Shown piece after piece: positions 10,629 to 23,641 of a stretch of 64,000 bases of DNA. The stretch spans positions 248,001 through 312,000 of the forward strand of contig CAJQUW010016162.1 in NCBI GenBank assembly GCA_907163375.1, in the 5' to 3' direction. The notes beneath the pieces were generated by a model, which saw only the letters and a program-made list of their open reading frames with translations, did no database searches and was not told the origin of the DNA. The stretch is from Prostheceraeus crozeri (taxonomy: Eukaryota > Platyhelminthes > Polycladida > Euryleptidae). The number at the start of each line of letters is the position of its first letter. Position 1 is the first letter of the stretch. Position numbers and translations under genes: made by a program.

Positions 10629-11392
10629 TTAGTCCCATGGAGAGACGATGTTCCTGATTCGGTCGACGTACGATCTGTTACCGACGCCAGTGAACTTGAA
10701 AAGATGGAAAATCAAATAGTATGATAGATGCGAATGTGGAGAGAGGGAACATTGCGCCATATTCTGTACGCTTGTCCGACCAGGCTCAGTGGTGGAATGT
10801 GCACCTGGAGACACTATGAAGTGCTGAAAGTGCTGAACACGACAATCGGGAGAGCAGTGGAGAAGAACAAAAGCCAAGTGAAAACCCAAGAGATTAGAAT
10901 TTGTGAAGGAGGGCGAAGAGTTACCGAAGAAGCAAAAAGCAGTACCAAGTTCAAGTCGGCTGAGTGGTGCAAAGTACTGGGTCGTGTCTTGCGATGTGGT
11001 CGGCGGTTTCAAATTTCCGGCGGAGGTAGGAGCAGTGACACAACTACGTCCAGATCTGATCGTGTGGTCAGCATCACAGAGAGTGTGCATGTTTGTGGAG
11101 CTGACAGTGCCGTGGGAGGATCGACTAGAAGAGGCGCATGAGAGAAAGATGGATCGATATGAAGAGTTGGTGGAAGAGTGTAGGAGGAAAGGATGGACGG
11201 TCAGCATGTGGCCGGTAGAAGTCGGTTGCCGCGGCTTTGTCGGACACTCGATGGTGCGGTTTCTGAAGAGCTTAGGATTAGGGAGAGAGGTCACGCAAGT
11301 GGAGACAGAGTTGAGTGAAACGGCAATGAGAGGATCTGCGTGAATATGGAGCAGTGCAAAGCTTTCACCCAACAACGGCTAAGGACTGATCA
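10629..11392 (+). pseudogene. C-terminal part of an RT protein: zinc knuckle plus PD-(D/E)XK-like domain
   Basis: The opening reads FLIRSTYDLLPTP. Next come CEC and, after a 1-base frame change, TLRHILYACP (a CxC...H...C knuckle) and then WRHYEVLKVL. After a second frame change come RPDLIVWSASQRVCMFVELT and PWEDRLEEAHERK, where D...ELT...K resembles a PD-(D/E)XK nuclease core, then VEVGCRGFVG. This layout recurs at the end of many animal LINE-like RT proteins. At least two frameshifts make it non-functional. It has the same general architecture as the element at 1-2400 but a different sequence. Confidence 0.6.
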
Positions 11393-11399
11393 TTATTAG

Positions 11400-13030
11400 T
11401 GGACCCCGCCACCCAGGCAAGCGAGTTCCGAGGAAGGGGTCGAAAACTCGCGGGTGATCCTCTGCTGACGACGTTGTTTGGATGCATTCTGTAGAATGTT
11501 GTGGTATTTTTCCCTATGCATTTTGGCTGTCTTGTATATACATTGCGATTGACATTTAAAGAACAAATAAACTCATCTCTCTCATGCAATATCGAAGTGT
11601 ACCTTACTTATCCAGCCATATTTCATTTTAACAACGTGATAAGAATGTTCAGAATTCATGTGGCCACAACAAATGGTTATAAAGCGTAAATGCGGTAAAT
11701 ACCTCAGATTAAAAGGAAAGATATTCGACGATTACTTCTGGCCCACCCGGTATATCAATGGTATGCAACAATTAACGACATTAGATCTATTTTAGGCAAA
11801 ATATACAACGTAAAGCTTATTTGTGATCCTGTGATGTATGCAAAAGCGTCTATCTATTCAGATAAGGTATGTAGGCCTAGAAACAAACTTCCTCTTCAGT
11901 ATCATTACATGTACAAGGCGTGTGTTTAAAATAGTAAGTCAGTTAAAAAGTTTCGGTCAAGGATTCTTAGAAAAGCAGCGTGATGCATAGGTGAAGGCAG
12001 AAGCTCAATCGACAAGCGACAATCAATGGCATGAGATAATTCATGCACTCACAGATGAATCAAATGTCTAGCAAAATCTATGCGAAATCAGTTATTTATG
12101 AGAAATGGACAAGCTCCAGCAAAACTAAACGAAACCTTTGAAAAGAGACAAAGCACATGCAGCAGAAAAACTTACAAGCAGAAGTTACATTAACTTGCTT
12201 GTTCTACGAAACAGGGTTCCATTTCAATGAATGTGATTACTTTCATTTAAACATAGAAAATAGTTTGAAATTGACTTATCTTTGAAATGGAGAGAGACAA
12301 GACACCAGCGATTGCAAGGGAACCCCAAGGCTACGCTATCAAGAAGAAATAGTGCAATGGTGGGAAGCCAAGTTGTAATAGCAAGCCACTAATTTTAAGC
12401 ATCAGTAGTAGGTTTTGAACTATATCATTCTGTACTTTTGAGACATACATAGGGGCTGCTGAAGGCTACTATGCATTGTAGTAGTATTGTGTCCTTTTTG
12501 TGCAAGTAAATGTAAACTGCAGCATTGTACACAGCTAATTTGTTTACTATCAATGAATTATATTTTTCATTCTAAAATCTATTTCAATAACGAAAAGTGG
12601 ATAGGCCTGTCTAGATGCGAAAGCTTGTGATTTGTGCTATTAAATTCTAGTAGTTTGACCCTATTAGCAATATGATAATATGAGACTTTCATCAAAAATG
12701 TTATTCTGCACCTGCAGCACATCCAACCACCAACATGTGCATGACACACAATGTAAAATGACACTAATTCGTTCAACTAAATGTAGGCCTATGTATATAG
12801 ACCACGTCGCCCAAACAACGGATTTCAAAAGCCGGTCCCAGGCTCCACTAACAATGCTTGTGTACACGATAATGCTATTCGAGTAGTAAATACATTGGTG
12901 TAGTAAACAAATACTCGTACAATCTAGAAAGAGTACTTTAAAAAAAGTTGACTTATAGAAATCAGATTGTTCACCTTCCTGCAGCTGGGTTCCCTGATGC
13001 GTAGCCTTCTCTATCTATTTATATGCTTGT
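11400..13030. other. Unassigned AT-rich sequence
   Basis: Only short chance reading frames. Scattered GTAGGCCTA-like words occur here and across the window. No gene recognised. Confidence 0.3.
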
Positions 13031-13032
13031 TT

Positions 13033-13152
13033 CAGCGTGGTGAAAGGCATGTTGCAGCGTGGTGAAAGGCTTGTTGCAGCGTGGTGAAAGGCTTGTTGCA
13101 ATGTGGTGAAAGGCTTGTTGCAGCGTGATGAAAGGCTTGTTACAGCATGGTG
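13033..13152. repeat. 22 bp minisatellite, about 5.5 copies
   Basis: The unit CAGCGTGGTGAAAGGCTTGT plus TG repeats at 13033, 13055, 13077, 13099, 13121 and 13143 with few changes. 22 is not a multiple of 3, so the chance frame across it is not evidence for a protein. Confidence 0.9.
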
Positions 13153-15251
13153 AATTATGTAGTGAAACATAGTCATCAAAGTATTGAACGTCATGTGACT
13201 TAACATTAACTCGCGCAGATGATGCCTACTTACTTGCTCTCATAAAGAGAAGATTTTCATTGCGAAAGGCACATGGCTTGAGCATTCGAACATGAATTTT
13301 TGTGCCACATTGTTCATTTTTGAATATTGTATGCTAATTTATTAATATTGTTCATTTAGTTATTAGTTAATGACTTTGCAAAATCTAAGGAAGATCCCTC
13401 AACCTTAGATGAACCTTTCATAGGCTAAAGTCGGAGTGGGCGATTTTCATATGTATCATTTGAATAATGTCCGCGGGCCACTCGATGATGGCTGATATAC
13501 TCCATCTCGGCTCCAACTCCCATCGATATTCCGGGGGGAGGCGATTCGACATTCTCCTCCATACCTTCTTAAGAATTGCTCCGAATCATAAGGGCTGTAC
13601 GGTACAAAATATTCAGTGTGAACTTTCTCATGGTGGTGTCTATCTGATCTAACTCGTACTGTAGATGCTGGTTTTGACAGATGTTTAAATTTCTCGAAAC
13701 TTTACCACGTTTTGGCTGTAAATGATCTTGAAGATTGCTGGTCACGATACTGAACTGATTGATTGTGCTGAGAGTTACTTACGAGCACAAAGGAATACAA
13801 CTAAAACATGCATAAATGAAATGTGAAAGATTTTTCTCCAAAATTAGCAATTTCCAATATATCTGTGAAATGCTCTTCTACAATTTTAACTACCGGCAGC
13901 TTCAAGAAGATGGATGACTTGCAGATACCTTAAGAATTCAAATGATTTAGAGAAGACACAAAATGACGACTGATGTGCGATATTACTATCAAAAATTTAA
14001 ATAAGTGGTATTAAAATTTCAAATACTCTAGTCGATGTCTATGGTATAATACAGGGATGGCCAACTTTTATAATAGTATATATACTATTATATAGTATAT
14101 ATATATATATATACACACTTTTATGTATGATAGTCCGCGGGCCAGATTCTTAATGCAGAAGTCGAGCCGGGCCGCATCCAACTTTAAAAGTGTTGCTAAT
14201 TAAAATCCTACGTCTCAGGACTTAATTAAATGCTAATTGTTCACTTTCACCTCTTGAAATGATTCATTAGTAAACTCATATCTTCTCCTCACACCATATC
14301 TCCGAGATCCATATAATTTCATTCAACAAGTATTCCCAATAAACCAATCTCGGGATTCGAATTTATCAAATGTGAGCTTCCGAGCGTTTCTCTCGCCTTC
14401 AGGCAGACAGAGGCAAAAGTGAATCCAGAGGGCATCGCTATTCAATCACATCGCCAAGAGTGAAATTCATTTTGACTACGTGATGCAGCATTTGACACAA
14501 AGACATTACTTACGTAGGCCTACTCTATGCTCTATACTATTATGTTGATAAAAATTTGAATCTCGAGATTGGTTTTTTGGAAATGCCAATTAATTGAAAC
14601 TGTACTTTTTGTAAATATTTTCTGCATTTTTAGATGTCAATATAAAATCAAATATTCAATTTTTCATTGAGATTTTATAAGAAACCTGACATTATATATA
14701 TTATGTTATGAAAAACTACTTGAATATAGGGAGCCTACAAATAAGATGATAGAAAAGCTTAAACTCAATAACTTTTTGGGATTGATGAGCTCCAGACAAC
14801 AAGCGTACAAGACGCGGCATCAAGCGTGCATAAATTTGTAGGAAAACTATCATAGGAAAATAGGATCATCATCAATGATATTTGAAATTTGAATTATCTT
14901 CTGACGAATAGTAGATGTTGTCGATTTCTAAATGGCGGTTTACAGAGTTACTGTTTGACAACCAAGCTTCAATGAATTCACGTTGTTTCTTATCATAGTT
15001 CAATTCATTTCATTATATGAATTTACCATGGGCCTCAATAAATATTGAAAAATCCAAAAAAACGGCGAAGGCTCAAATATTAGTGCTTTTAATAATTTAA
15101 GAGTTAATTAACAATAATAGTTAATTAATTGTTATTATTAGAATTTATTATCAATAGTAATCAATAATTTAAATGTGTCGCTTTTTGGATTTCTCAATAT
15201 ATACATTTATAAGTTTGGCATTTTGCTTGATATAGAACTGCTCAATTTCAG
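13153..15251. other. Unassigned sequence upstream of the first NPC1 exon found
   Basis: I looked for the preceding NPC1 exon, which should end in phase 0 just before RSIEDE, and did not recognise it. An alternating TA tract lies at 14069-14115. The rest is AT-rich and unassigned. It is probably NPC1 intron. Confidence 0.35.
14069..14115. repeat. TA-rich simple repeat
   Basis: Alternating TATATA with short interruptions, able to fold on itself. Confidence 0.8.
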
Positions 15252-15386
15252 AGATCGATTGAGGACGAAATCAACAGGGAATCCGATTCCGACGTTGCCA
15301 CAATTGCTATCAGCTACATAATTATGTTTCTCTATGTGACCTTGACACTTGGACGATACCATTCACGGTCATGTTCGCGATTCTTC
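15252..15386 (+). CDS. NPC1: NPC1 exon a (start of the sterol-sensing region)
   Basis: Forty-five codons in phase 0 between ...TTTCAG and GTAAGT. They open with RSIEDEINRESDSDV, which is nearly invariant in NPC1 proteins, followed by a membrane segment (IAISYIIMFLYVTLTL). NPC1 is a lysosomal membrane protein that takes cholesterol from NPC2 and passes it through the membrane. This exon holds the luminal end and the first helix leading into the sterol-sensing domain. Earlier exons (N-terminal sterol-binding and NPC2-binding domains) were not found. Confidence 0.93.
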
Positions 15387-15579
15387 GTAAGTACTCAGAT
15401 TTTTGTCATTGTGTTAAATCCACATTTATGTGGAAATTTTGAAAGTCTACAGTAATTGAAATTAAATCTTAGAAAGAATTCATCCACTTATCCACAAAAT
15501 ATCCTAATTCACTTTCAATTCTCTCCTAATTCACTTCGCAAACTTAATACGCCTTTGAAACCTATAATCAGCATGAGAG

Positions 15580-16200
15580 ACAGCATTCTTCCCAGAGATC
15601 TTTCAGCCTTACATGAGCCAATGCAATTCATGCGTTCATAATTCTGAACATGTTGTAAGAACTTTACAAGAGAGTGACATTTATGCACGATATTTCTTTA
15701 CTATGGATGTTTCCTCGCTGTTTACAAACATTCCAATAAATGAGACTCTTGAAGTGGTCGAGGAATTGATTCGCAGTGACCTGACTTGACAACTGTATTT
15801 TCCGTTGAAGAATTGATGGAACTTTCTCAGTTGGTCCAAGTGTCATTTTAATCACATGGTGGCCTTTGCATTCAGACAGATGGAACAACGATGGGAAGCA
15901 GCCTTGGTTCGATTGCTGCCAATATTTCTATGTATCAGAGAATCTCGCTATGAGTGATAATCACAGCTTTGGCTTGGGAGTGCCTTCAGTATGGCTTCGA
16001 TATGTTGATGATGTCAGGTTCTTTTTGTCCAACAAACAATAGTGATTTTTGCGAGTTCTTCGACTTTGTGAATTCGCTTTGACCTTCGATCAGATTTTCG
16101 CTGCTGTAGGAATCAGGTGATCAGGGTATTTTTCTTGACATCCTCATTAAAGGTCTCTAACACTGAGATACTAATACTGAAAGAGGACACATGCGCAAAT
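15580..16200 (+). pseudogene. Penelope-like RT relic in the NPC1 intron
   Basis: A broken frame reads ARYFFTMDVSSLFTNIPINE then TLEVVEELI, the RT motif A block typical of Penelope-like and related elements (DVxSLFTNIP). Stops and frame changes follow. A later piece, TDGTTMGSSLG, matches the motif B region, and a degenerate LMMSG-like piece stands where YxDD would be. It is heavily decayed. Confidence 0.6.
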
Positions 16201-17702
16201 CACTTAATCTCAATGGCTACCACAGAATTAAATATTTTTTTTTATCTGCTTCGGTAAGCGCGCAGATGAATCTAATTCTGTGATGGCTACACTGATGCTG
16301 AGATAAATCGCGGTAGGACTGAACCAGGCCCCTCTTCAGCTGCTGATTACTCAGAATGGTGAAGAGTTTCTTTGCCATGTTTCGGTAAAGTGTCAGACAA
16401 CGTGGCATCGGTGCTTCGCAAATCAGGTCTCAAAGTGTCGATGGGTCCTCGCCGCACATTATAGTCAAGTTTGGTAAGAAAGTGATCAGTTCCAGCTAAA
16501 TGGACATTGTTGGATTTGACCTGCCTATCATATTTCACTCAAATTCTAGCTTGTTGTAGGAATCAATTATGATGAAGCTGTTTGAATTTGAATCCAAGAA
16601 ACGGACAGTTTCCCAAGACAAATCATGTAACAATAATAATGATATTGAATTTTCTGGATTTGATTTCTTTGTGCAAACGCGGAACTAACCAGAACTAACG
16701 CTCAATTAGCCGTTATTAAAAATGTGGAGTATAACAGACGATAACGACACAATTGTCGAGTACATCTCCAACTAAAAGTTGAACGCCTGCTTATCGTGGA
16801 ATCTAACGTCTTACATGCTTGAAAACTGCGTCGTGATACTACAACGACAAATTCTCTCACTGTATGGCATTGTATAGTGTTTTTGTTGACAGATTCAGAT
16901 ATTCGACATTAAATTGCGCTACTACATGTATAATGTGGTCTTGTCACACTCATTTTGAATAGCTGTTCAATGTTATCATATTATTCTTTACGATGCTTCC
17001 ACCAAATCGATATATGTTTCTATTCTTTCAATTGTTTCATATTCCCACCTCCTCAGAATTTTTTATCTCTTCCTGTTTCTCCCATATGTAACCTTTTTTG
17101 AATTCTTTGCCACATTTTCTTTTGCCGCTAGACTTGCATACCAAGCTCTCATCTGTGCATTTTTCTCAAAAAGATTTGGATTTCTGTGATTCTGATCTTA
17201 TGACTTCTTTTACAGATTCTACAACTTCTTTTTTTAATTGTTGCAAATTTTTTTGTAGGTTTCACCTTTCTTTATTTCATTTTCCAACTTCTTTCTTCAG
17301 CACTACTGCGTTGGGGATTGATTCGTGATAGTGTAAATAATGCACCTTTGAATTCTGTCTCATTTTTTTCGTTCGCAAGTCTTTCTTGAGCTTATTGCCG
17401 TTCTCTTGGTCTGCACATTGGTCTAGCTTTGTTTCTACCATCCTCTCCTAATTTTTTATAAGCGCTCAATGCTGATTTTTGATTTGTATTTGAATTTGTG
17501 ATTGCGATCAGAACATTACATTGTTATATTTGTTTTCTTAGATGCAGGACTATTTCATTCCATGGCAAGTTTTGAATACAGTTGAGAAAAATTCCCAGCA
17601 TTTTTGTATAGGAAACGTTCTTTTTGGACTCCATTACAATTGGAGGTTGCTGCATCCGATAATCTTAATCATTTGTTCTCATCTGTGTTACCTTTCTTGC
17701 AG
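16201..17702. other. Intron sequence, unassigned
   Basis: No gene recognised. A stretch near 16220 (CAGAATTAAATATTTTTT followed by ATCTGCTTCGG) recurs in similar form near 35066, so it belongs to an interspersed repeat family, possibly the Penelope-like one next to it. Confidence 0.35.
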
Positions 17703-18080
17703 GTTGATTTTAAAGCTACACTTGGACTGGTGGGAGTATTCATCGTGATTCTATCTGTTTTATGTTCACTCGGCATTTTTAGCTACTTTGGAGTACCCGC
17801 TACATTGATTATCATCGAAGTGATCCCATTTTTAGTTTTGGCAGTAGGCGTGGACAACATCTTCATTCTTGTACAAAGCTATCAACGCGAGCAAGAACTG
17901 GGCAACGTTGACATCGAGGACAAAATTGCCAATATTGTCGGGCGTGTTGGTCCATCAATGTTGTTGACCAGTTTGTCGGAATCTATGGCATTCTTTTTAG
18001 GTGGACTTACTCCAATGCCTGCAGTGAAATCATTCTCATTTTATGCAGGAATGGCAATAATTGTGGACTTCTTGCTTCAG
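17703..18080 (+). CDS. NPC1: NPC1 exon b (core of the sterol-sensing domain)
   Basis: 126 codons in phase 0 between TTGCAG and GTAAAT. It holds several sterol-sensing-domain helices, including LIIIEVIPFLVLAVGVDNIF (the family signature) and MAFFLGGLTPMPAVKSFSFY, and ends at IVDFLLQ. This domain forms the membrane sterol path and is shared with SCAP, HMG-CoA reductase and Patched. No stops or frame changes, so the exon looks functional. Confidence 0.96.
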
Positions 18081-18589
18081 GTAAATTATCTACGAATCAT
18101 TCTTAACATACGACTGCCTCAAATTTACTCCGATTGTGACTGTGGGGTTAAATAGGGAGCTGTACTGATGTTGAGGGATGTGAACTAGGCTTGCTGATGA
18201 TTCCTGGCATTGGCTGAAATAGAAATTATTCAGGTCCATTCCCATTTTTTAATTGAAGATAAACTCAATATTTAGTTTTTCTACAGGGTGCCCCACAAAA
18301 ACCCCAAATTTTACATTTACGAAGTTTTCTTACACTTGACGCTATATTTCATGTCAACTTGTCATGACTAGGTTTCAAAATTAACCTCTTAGTTAGGTGC
18401 AGTCCCTACTCGACAGATAAAACATACCGATTGATATGTTGGGTTGACAGAATGCCATAGATATCTGACTGCATAGATTATTGTGACCCTCAAAAAACCC
18501 AAATTTTCCAAAAGTACTTTTATTTTCGTACTTTCCTGTTAAATGCAAGATAACACTAACAGGTCGGTAAAACAAAATGACAATGAAGT

Positions 18590-18830
18590 TGAGAGTATTC
18601 ATGCTGTACAATTACCTATACTTTTATGAGCAAAAAATTCGAAAAAATGAGTCAGCACCCTTAAATGTCACAATTTTACCCATTGGAAATATATACATTT
18701 TTTTATTATTCTCTTTTCTATTAAAAAAAAATGATGATCCCGGCAGACGCGAAAAGTTTTTTTGCAGTAGGTTAGAGGTGTATGCTATGTGAAAGTTTTA
18801 TGTTATGTCTCGTTCCGTTCAATTAATGAA
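18590..18830. repeat. Half copy of the fold-back element of 38952-39699
   Basis: Shares TTATGAGCAAAAATTCGAAA-type sequence, CCGGCAGACGCGAA and GCAGTAGGTTAGAGGTGTA with the right arm at 39480-39660, in the same order. Only one arm is present here. Confidence 0.7.
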
Positions 18831-18936
18831 ATAGGCAACACATGTTCAACAAGTTCGACATATCTGTGTAAGCGCTTGACCCAGGAAGAAGTACACTTTC
18901 GGAGGCAGTCAAGAGAAATATTGTCTCAAGCAATAG

Positions 18937-19212
18937 TTAGAGCATTTTCAAATCTCCCATTGTGTTGATATCGTCACGATTGGCTTGCAAATGAGACAAA
19001 AGTATACTCCATATTGAAAAGTCCATAACATTTAGGTCGGGACTCTTTGCTGGCCAGTTGGGCGGTGAAATGAATTCGGGCGTGTTCTCTCTGAGCCTTT
19101 GTAGATGTTCTCGAACCTCTCCTTCGTTTGCATGCAGCCCTTCTTGCCTTAACCTTGATACTAAGCCATCAAACAGATTCAAGGTGATTTTTCCAAAGAA
19201 CTGGTAAAACAT
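18937..19212 (-). pseudogene. Tc1/mariner transposase C-terminal fragment
   Basis: Contains PPNWPAKSPDLNVMDFSIWS, the block around the third catalytic acid of DDE/D mariner transposases (W-P-A-x-S-P-D-L-N). The final D or E is not confirmed. The N-terminal DNA-binding and first catalytic parts are absent. Before its loss the enzyme would cut and paste the element at TA sites. Confidence 0.75.
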
Positions 19213-19606
19213 CAGAGCATTTTTGTAGCCCCAAGTGAAGTGTTACGATTACTTCTCGTTGGAAGTAGCTAAGTTGAGGCATTGTCGTATGATGTTCGAT
19301 CGTAAGCATGAAGCAATGCTATGTGGCACCGTCACCAACGTTATTAATATTCATCGATGTTAATGTCATCGTGTAATCAATACGCATATACTCGCAAACA
19401 ACAAAATAAGATATCTATGCAGTCAGATATCTATGGCATTCTGTCAACCCAATACATCAATCGGCATGTTTTATCTGTCGACTAGGGACTGCACTTAACT
19501 AAGAGGTTAATTTTGAAACCTACCCATAACAAGTTGACATGAAATATAGCGTCAAATATAAGAAAACTTCGTAAATGTAAAATTTGGGGGTTTTGTGAGG
19601 CACCTG

Positions 19607-22361
19607 GCGTTTGCCTAACCTACCACAGCAGGATTATTGATGCTTCATCCATGAGGCTCCTGCAGAATTCCCAAAATTTTAATACAATTTTACAAGTTCT
19701 AGATATTCGTCCATAAACACAAGTTCAAAAGAGCTAGATCGGGGTAGGACCCTGATATTACAGGCGGCATTTCTGTCATATATATTCATTGTTTAAATGT
19801 AATTCTGAAATGTTGGTTCCTAGAAAGAGTGCTTAAATTTGTCTTGAAATATTTAAGTAAATTATTTAAAATTTTATTTAAAATTTTCTTAAATGTAATT
19901 CTTGTAGAAGCTTGGACTATATGGCATCGGCTCGGAAATGGAAACGGGATTGAGTTTGCAATTTTTAGTAACCCGGGTTTGCCAATTAATGAGAATGAGT
20001 TTTCTGGACAATATATAGGCCAACTCCTGTTTGCAACCAACAGACGTCTTAATTTCTTTTTTTTCGGTAATCCACATTTCAAAGTTATTTCAAAGTTATT
20101 ACAGCCTCACACAATATTTACAAGAAGAAATTGAAGAATCTCGAAGTTTCACAAGACTGTATTTGAAATGCAGATGACAATTAATTTAAAAGGTAGAATT
20201 CCTTTAATATTTTTTATTAAAGGTTTAGTCATCGACGAATGATAATGCGGTATAATAACATACTCCTTAATCTAAATGTTATATCAATTCGTTTTTTAGG
20301 TCATTCCATCTTATGATCTTGAAAGTGCAACATTAATTATTGTCTTAATATGTTCGCCCACGGTTGGAACCGGTCAGTTTTTGGTGGTGTGTTCATTGCC
20401 GACTGGTCGGCGGCTAGACCGGAGACCGACGTGGTCAACACCGGCCAGTTTGGGGTATTATCCTACTCATTATTACCGACCGGTTGGCGTACGAGAAATT
20501 AGACAGTTACTCCTACTCCAAACCAAGTTTCGCATAAACTACCTCATTGAAGAATACACAATTATTACAACATTCATGTTGCCTAGAATATGCGATTCTG
20601 GAACCTTTACTCAAGATAAAGTAGGGATTTAAGCCACATGTATAAGTCAACAATTTTAAATTTTTAAGATGCTGCTCACAACTCATGTCACATTTCCATA
20701 CAATATATATCCTTACAATATATCCTTAAATTATGTTGCCCAAAACCACAGCAGGCTCGCCCGGTCAGCAAACAGTTCCACCCCTGGACTTCACCGACCT
20801 CATGTATTTATTTAAACATTTATCCATGGCCACAATTTTTCAAACAAAGATTTTTATAACAGCATGAAAAATTTGAAAAATGGAATTCACGTCAATTAGG
20901 AATCAATTAGGAAGGCCTACTCTTAATGCGAGATTCTGTGATACATTCTCCTGCATGCATAAACACATAGTTATAATGACTTGTTGATTACTGACTACGT
21001 GTTGTCATCCTTCCGGAATCGTCATTGATAATAAAACATTTTGATTTTTTGTAAATATTTAATTTCAGCGAAATCTGAACTTGCATAGTTTAATACACAG
21101 AAATTACACTGTTAACCTACATGCTGCAGATCAGGCATAGGGCGACGAACGTTTATGTGAACTGACCACTTACATATTATGATGTGCATTTCCTGTCTTT
21201 TGAATTATGTTCTTTGTTCACTGAATAATTCGATTATTTGATTAACGTTGAAAATGAAAGTAGTGTAGCCATAATTTCTATTATTTTAAAATTGGAAATC
21301 GAATCAAGACACGACACGGTCAAAAAAAATTCGAAGGATCCAGGAAACGGAAGATGCCAAAGTTAAACAATTACCCTAGTGGAGAATCCTGTAAATAACT
21401 AGGTAATTAAAAGTCATGAACGAATGAATATAAATTAATACTAACAACATAGAGTAACCTACTCTAGTATTGAGCAGGTACTGAAATACGTATAAAGGCA
21501 AGTCTACTCAACTGAAGACGGTAAGGGAAATAAATTAATACTTATAAACGATTTTATCTTTATCATATAAGAACTGAAATAAGAGTTCGTCATGGACCTG
21601 ACGAGAAGCTAACTAAAAATAACAAAAGGTGAAAATTAGAAACCTAAAAAACCAAAATTAAGTTTTAAAAGTAGGATAGCAAAAGAAAGGCCTTTTTGTA
21701 AGTTTCATGAGAAAGCATCTTGATGAAAACGTTGTTAATTATGAATGCTTTGTACATTTTAGGGCTAGAACAGACATACATATTGAAAACAATATTGAGA
21801 CTGTTCATTGACCAAAATTCTGAGTTTTCAGTACCGAAGCCAACTGAATATTCTGCATGTTTCGGTATTTTATCGTCGTTCATTTCAACTTGACTGAAAA
21901 CTCTGCCGGGAGAAAATTTAAGCCGTTGATTTCTTTGCCGGCGAAATTTTAGTTGATGAACAGCTTTATTGCGTAGTGGGCATGCGTTGCCATGACAACA
22001 GTATCAAAAAATTGGCGACAATTACTAGGTACCGATGTTTTGTCAATGTACATGTTCTTTGTGAAGTTCACGATTCTCTTTAACTACAAAATCATTCAGA
22101 TAAAATATGTGGCGAGAATCTAAAACTATTGAATGTTTTACTAACTAGGCAGATTCTTCGTAAGATCTAGCAACATTTGCACATGTCAGTGTCTAATCAA
22201 TTGGCTGTTGTCTATTCTAGTCTCACCAAGTCAACCAAAAGCGGAAAGTTGCATCATTTGAAATTGTATCACACCTCGTCGATTATCTCACCTACGGTAC
22301 TACGTGTTTCTTTGTTTGATATGAACATTTGTAGATGATTGAAGTGCTCTTTACATTTCAG
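19607..22361. other. Intron sequence, unassigned
   Basis: No coding exon recognised. A short GC-rich patch at 20350-20500 has repeated ACCGGYCAGTTT words in both orientations and may be a small repeat. Otherwise AT-rich. Confidence 0.3.
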
Positions 22362-22676
22362 ATTACAATGTTTGTTGCTGTCCTGACTTTGGATGCCAAA
22401 CGACAACGCTCAGCTCGAGCAGATTGTTGTTGTTGTTTTACATGTACAGACGAAACGTCTGAAATTTTTCCTTCAAATGAGAACGAGTTTATTTCTGAAG
22501 ATAGGAAAAATAGAGGAATTCTTTTCAGTTTCGTTCATGACCATTTTTCCCCGAAGCTGCTCTCAAAAGTAGGGCGCCCTCTTGTTATGGTTGTCTTTAT
22601 TGGTTGGTTTTTATTTACCATCGGAACTGTCCACAAGCTGGAAATTGGACTTGATCAAAAGTGGTCTATGCCACAA
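22362..22676 (+). CDS. NPC1: NPC1 exon c (end of sterol-sensing domain, cytosolic loop, next helix)
   Basis: 105 codons in phase 0, after TTTCAG and before GTAAGT. It starts ITMFVAVLTLDAKRQ (the last sterol-sensing helix and basic end), has a Cys-rich cytosolic loop (DCCCCFTCTDE), then PLVMVVFIGWFLFTIG (a membrane helix) and LEIGLDQKWSMPQ at the luminal start. The pattern matches vertebrate NPC1 in order and length. Confidence 0.95.
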
Positions 22677-23641
22677 GTAAGTGTCGTGTTTATAATGCTT
22701 CCAAATTTATCTTCTGCTTCCTAGGTAGAAATGATTGCGAAAATTCGAAAATGTAGTGCAATCTTAGCATTCGCTCAACTGAAACAGTCGGGTCCTTTGA
22801 TTTTAGATGCTAAAGATATAAGAATAAATGACCGACATGTTCACTGAGAAAAATGTCTGTTGTTATTATTGTGCCTTTGGCTCTTACTGCTCATTTTTAT
22901 CACTATAGAGTCTACATTTGAGAGTCAATCAGACAAAGTTAGTGTGCTTTTACCACGACTGTGTTATCTGCATTCCGTGTGTCTTAATATTCAACATGCA
23001 GGTGTTCTATAAACGGTTATGCACGATCCCCTAATAAAAAAAGATTTCTCCCGGCTTAGATATTGAAAAAATCGATCGTGTTGTCGCAAATTTTATGAGC
23101 CCATGAAAATGCGCCCCTTATTACTTGTAGTGAGCTTATAAGTGATATTGTATAAGCGCTTGTCATCGAGCAGCAAAATCGAGGTTGGAAAGTTAATTTT
23201 GTCGATTGGAGCCTCGAAATTTCATCTACGAAGATGAACAGAGGAATGTAAAATACGGGGTGTTCGCGATCTTCTTGTGGACTTTCATATGTTGTTATTT
23301 TGACAAAAAGTTTTCAGGTTATAGGGAGCATAAGTCGAACATAGGAAGCAGACATAGGTGAACTGTTGTCTGGAATATCGAGCTGGTTGTAATAGATGCG
23401 AGGTAGGATTACACAAGAAAATGCCTTCCTCGCAAATAAGTATTTGTCTGAAGGTACTTCAACCTTCATCGGCATTCGTCCACAGCTTTTGGAAATCAAT
23501 TAATTTCATCAATGCATTTTAATCACAAATATTTGACATCTGTTATGCGCTTGTCAATAGTCAAAGTTCTATAGAGTTCTAAATCTTCTCGCATGGAATC
23601 CATTTTTAGTATTGCATCTGCATGTCTACATTTCATTGCAG
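22677..23641. other. Intron sequence, unassigned
   Basis: No gene or clear repeat seen. Confidence 0.3.

Larger units (their letters stand above)
18284..19606 (-). mobile_element. Decayed Tc1/mariner element with about 190 bp inverted repeats
   Basis: The left end CAGGGTGCCCCACAAAAACC and the right end (inverted) CAGGTGCCTCACAAAACCCC begin arms that match to about 18478 and 19409. A TA precedes the left end; the right TA is lost. The interior holds the C-terminal part of a transposase on the minus strand and, at about 18590-18830, a half copy of the fold-back element found at 38952-39699. It is dead. Confidence 0.75.

Noticed and set aside
13015-13206. Repetitive minus-strand protein over the 22 bp minisatellite
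   Set aside because: The unit is not a multiple of three and the frame is open by chance.
20350-20500. GC-rich ACCGGYCAGTTT patch as a mobile element
   Set aside because: Repeated words are short and I could not define ends or a target duplication.
22450-22465. CGAAACGT in NPC1 exon c as a ribozyme-like motif
   Set aside because: It is part of conserved coding sequence and has no matching stem-loop context.
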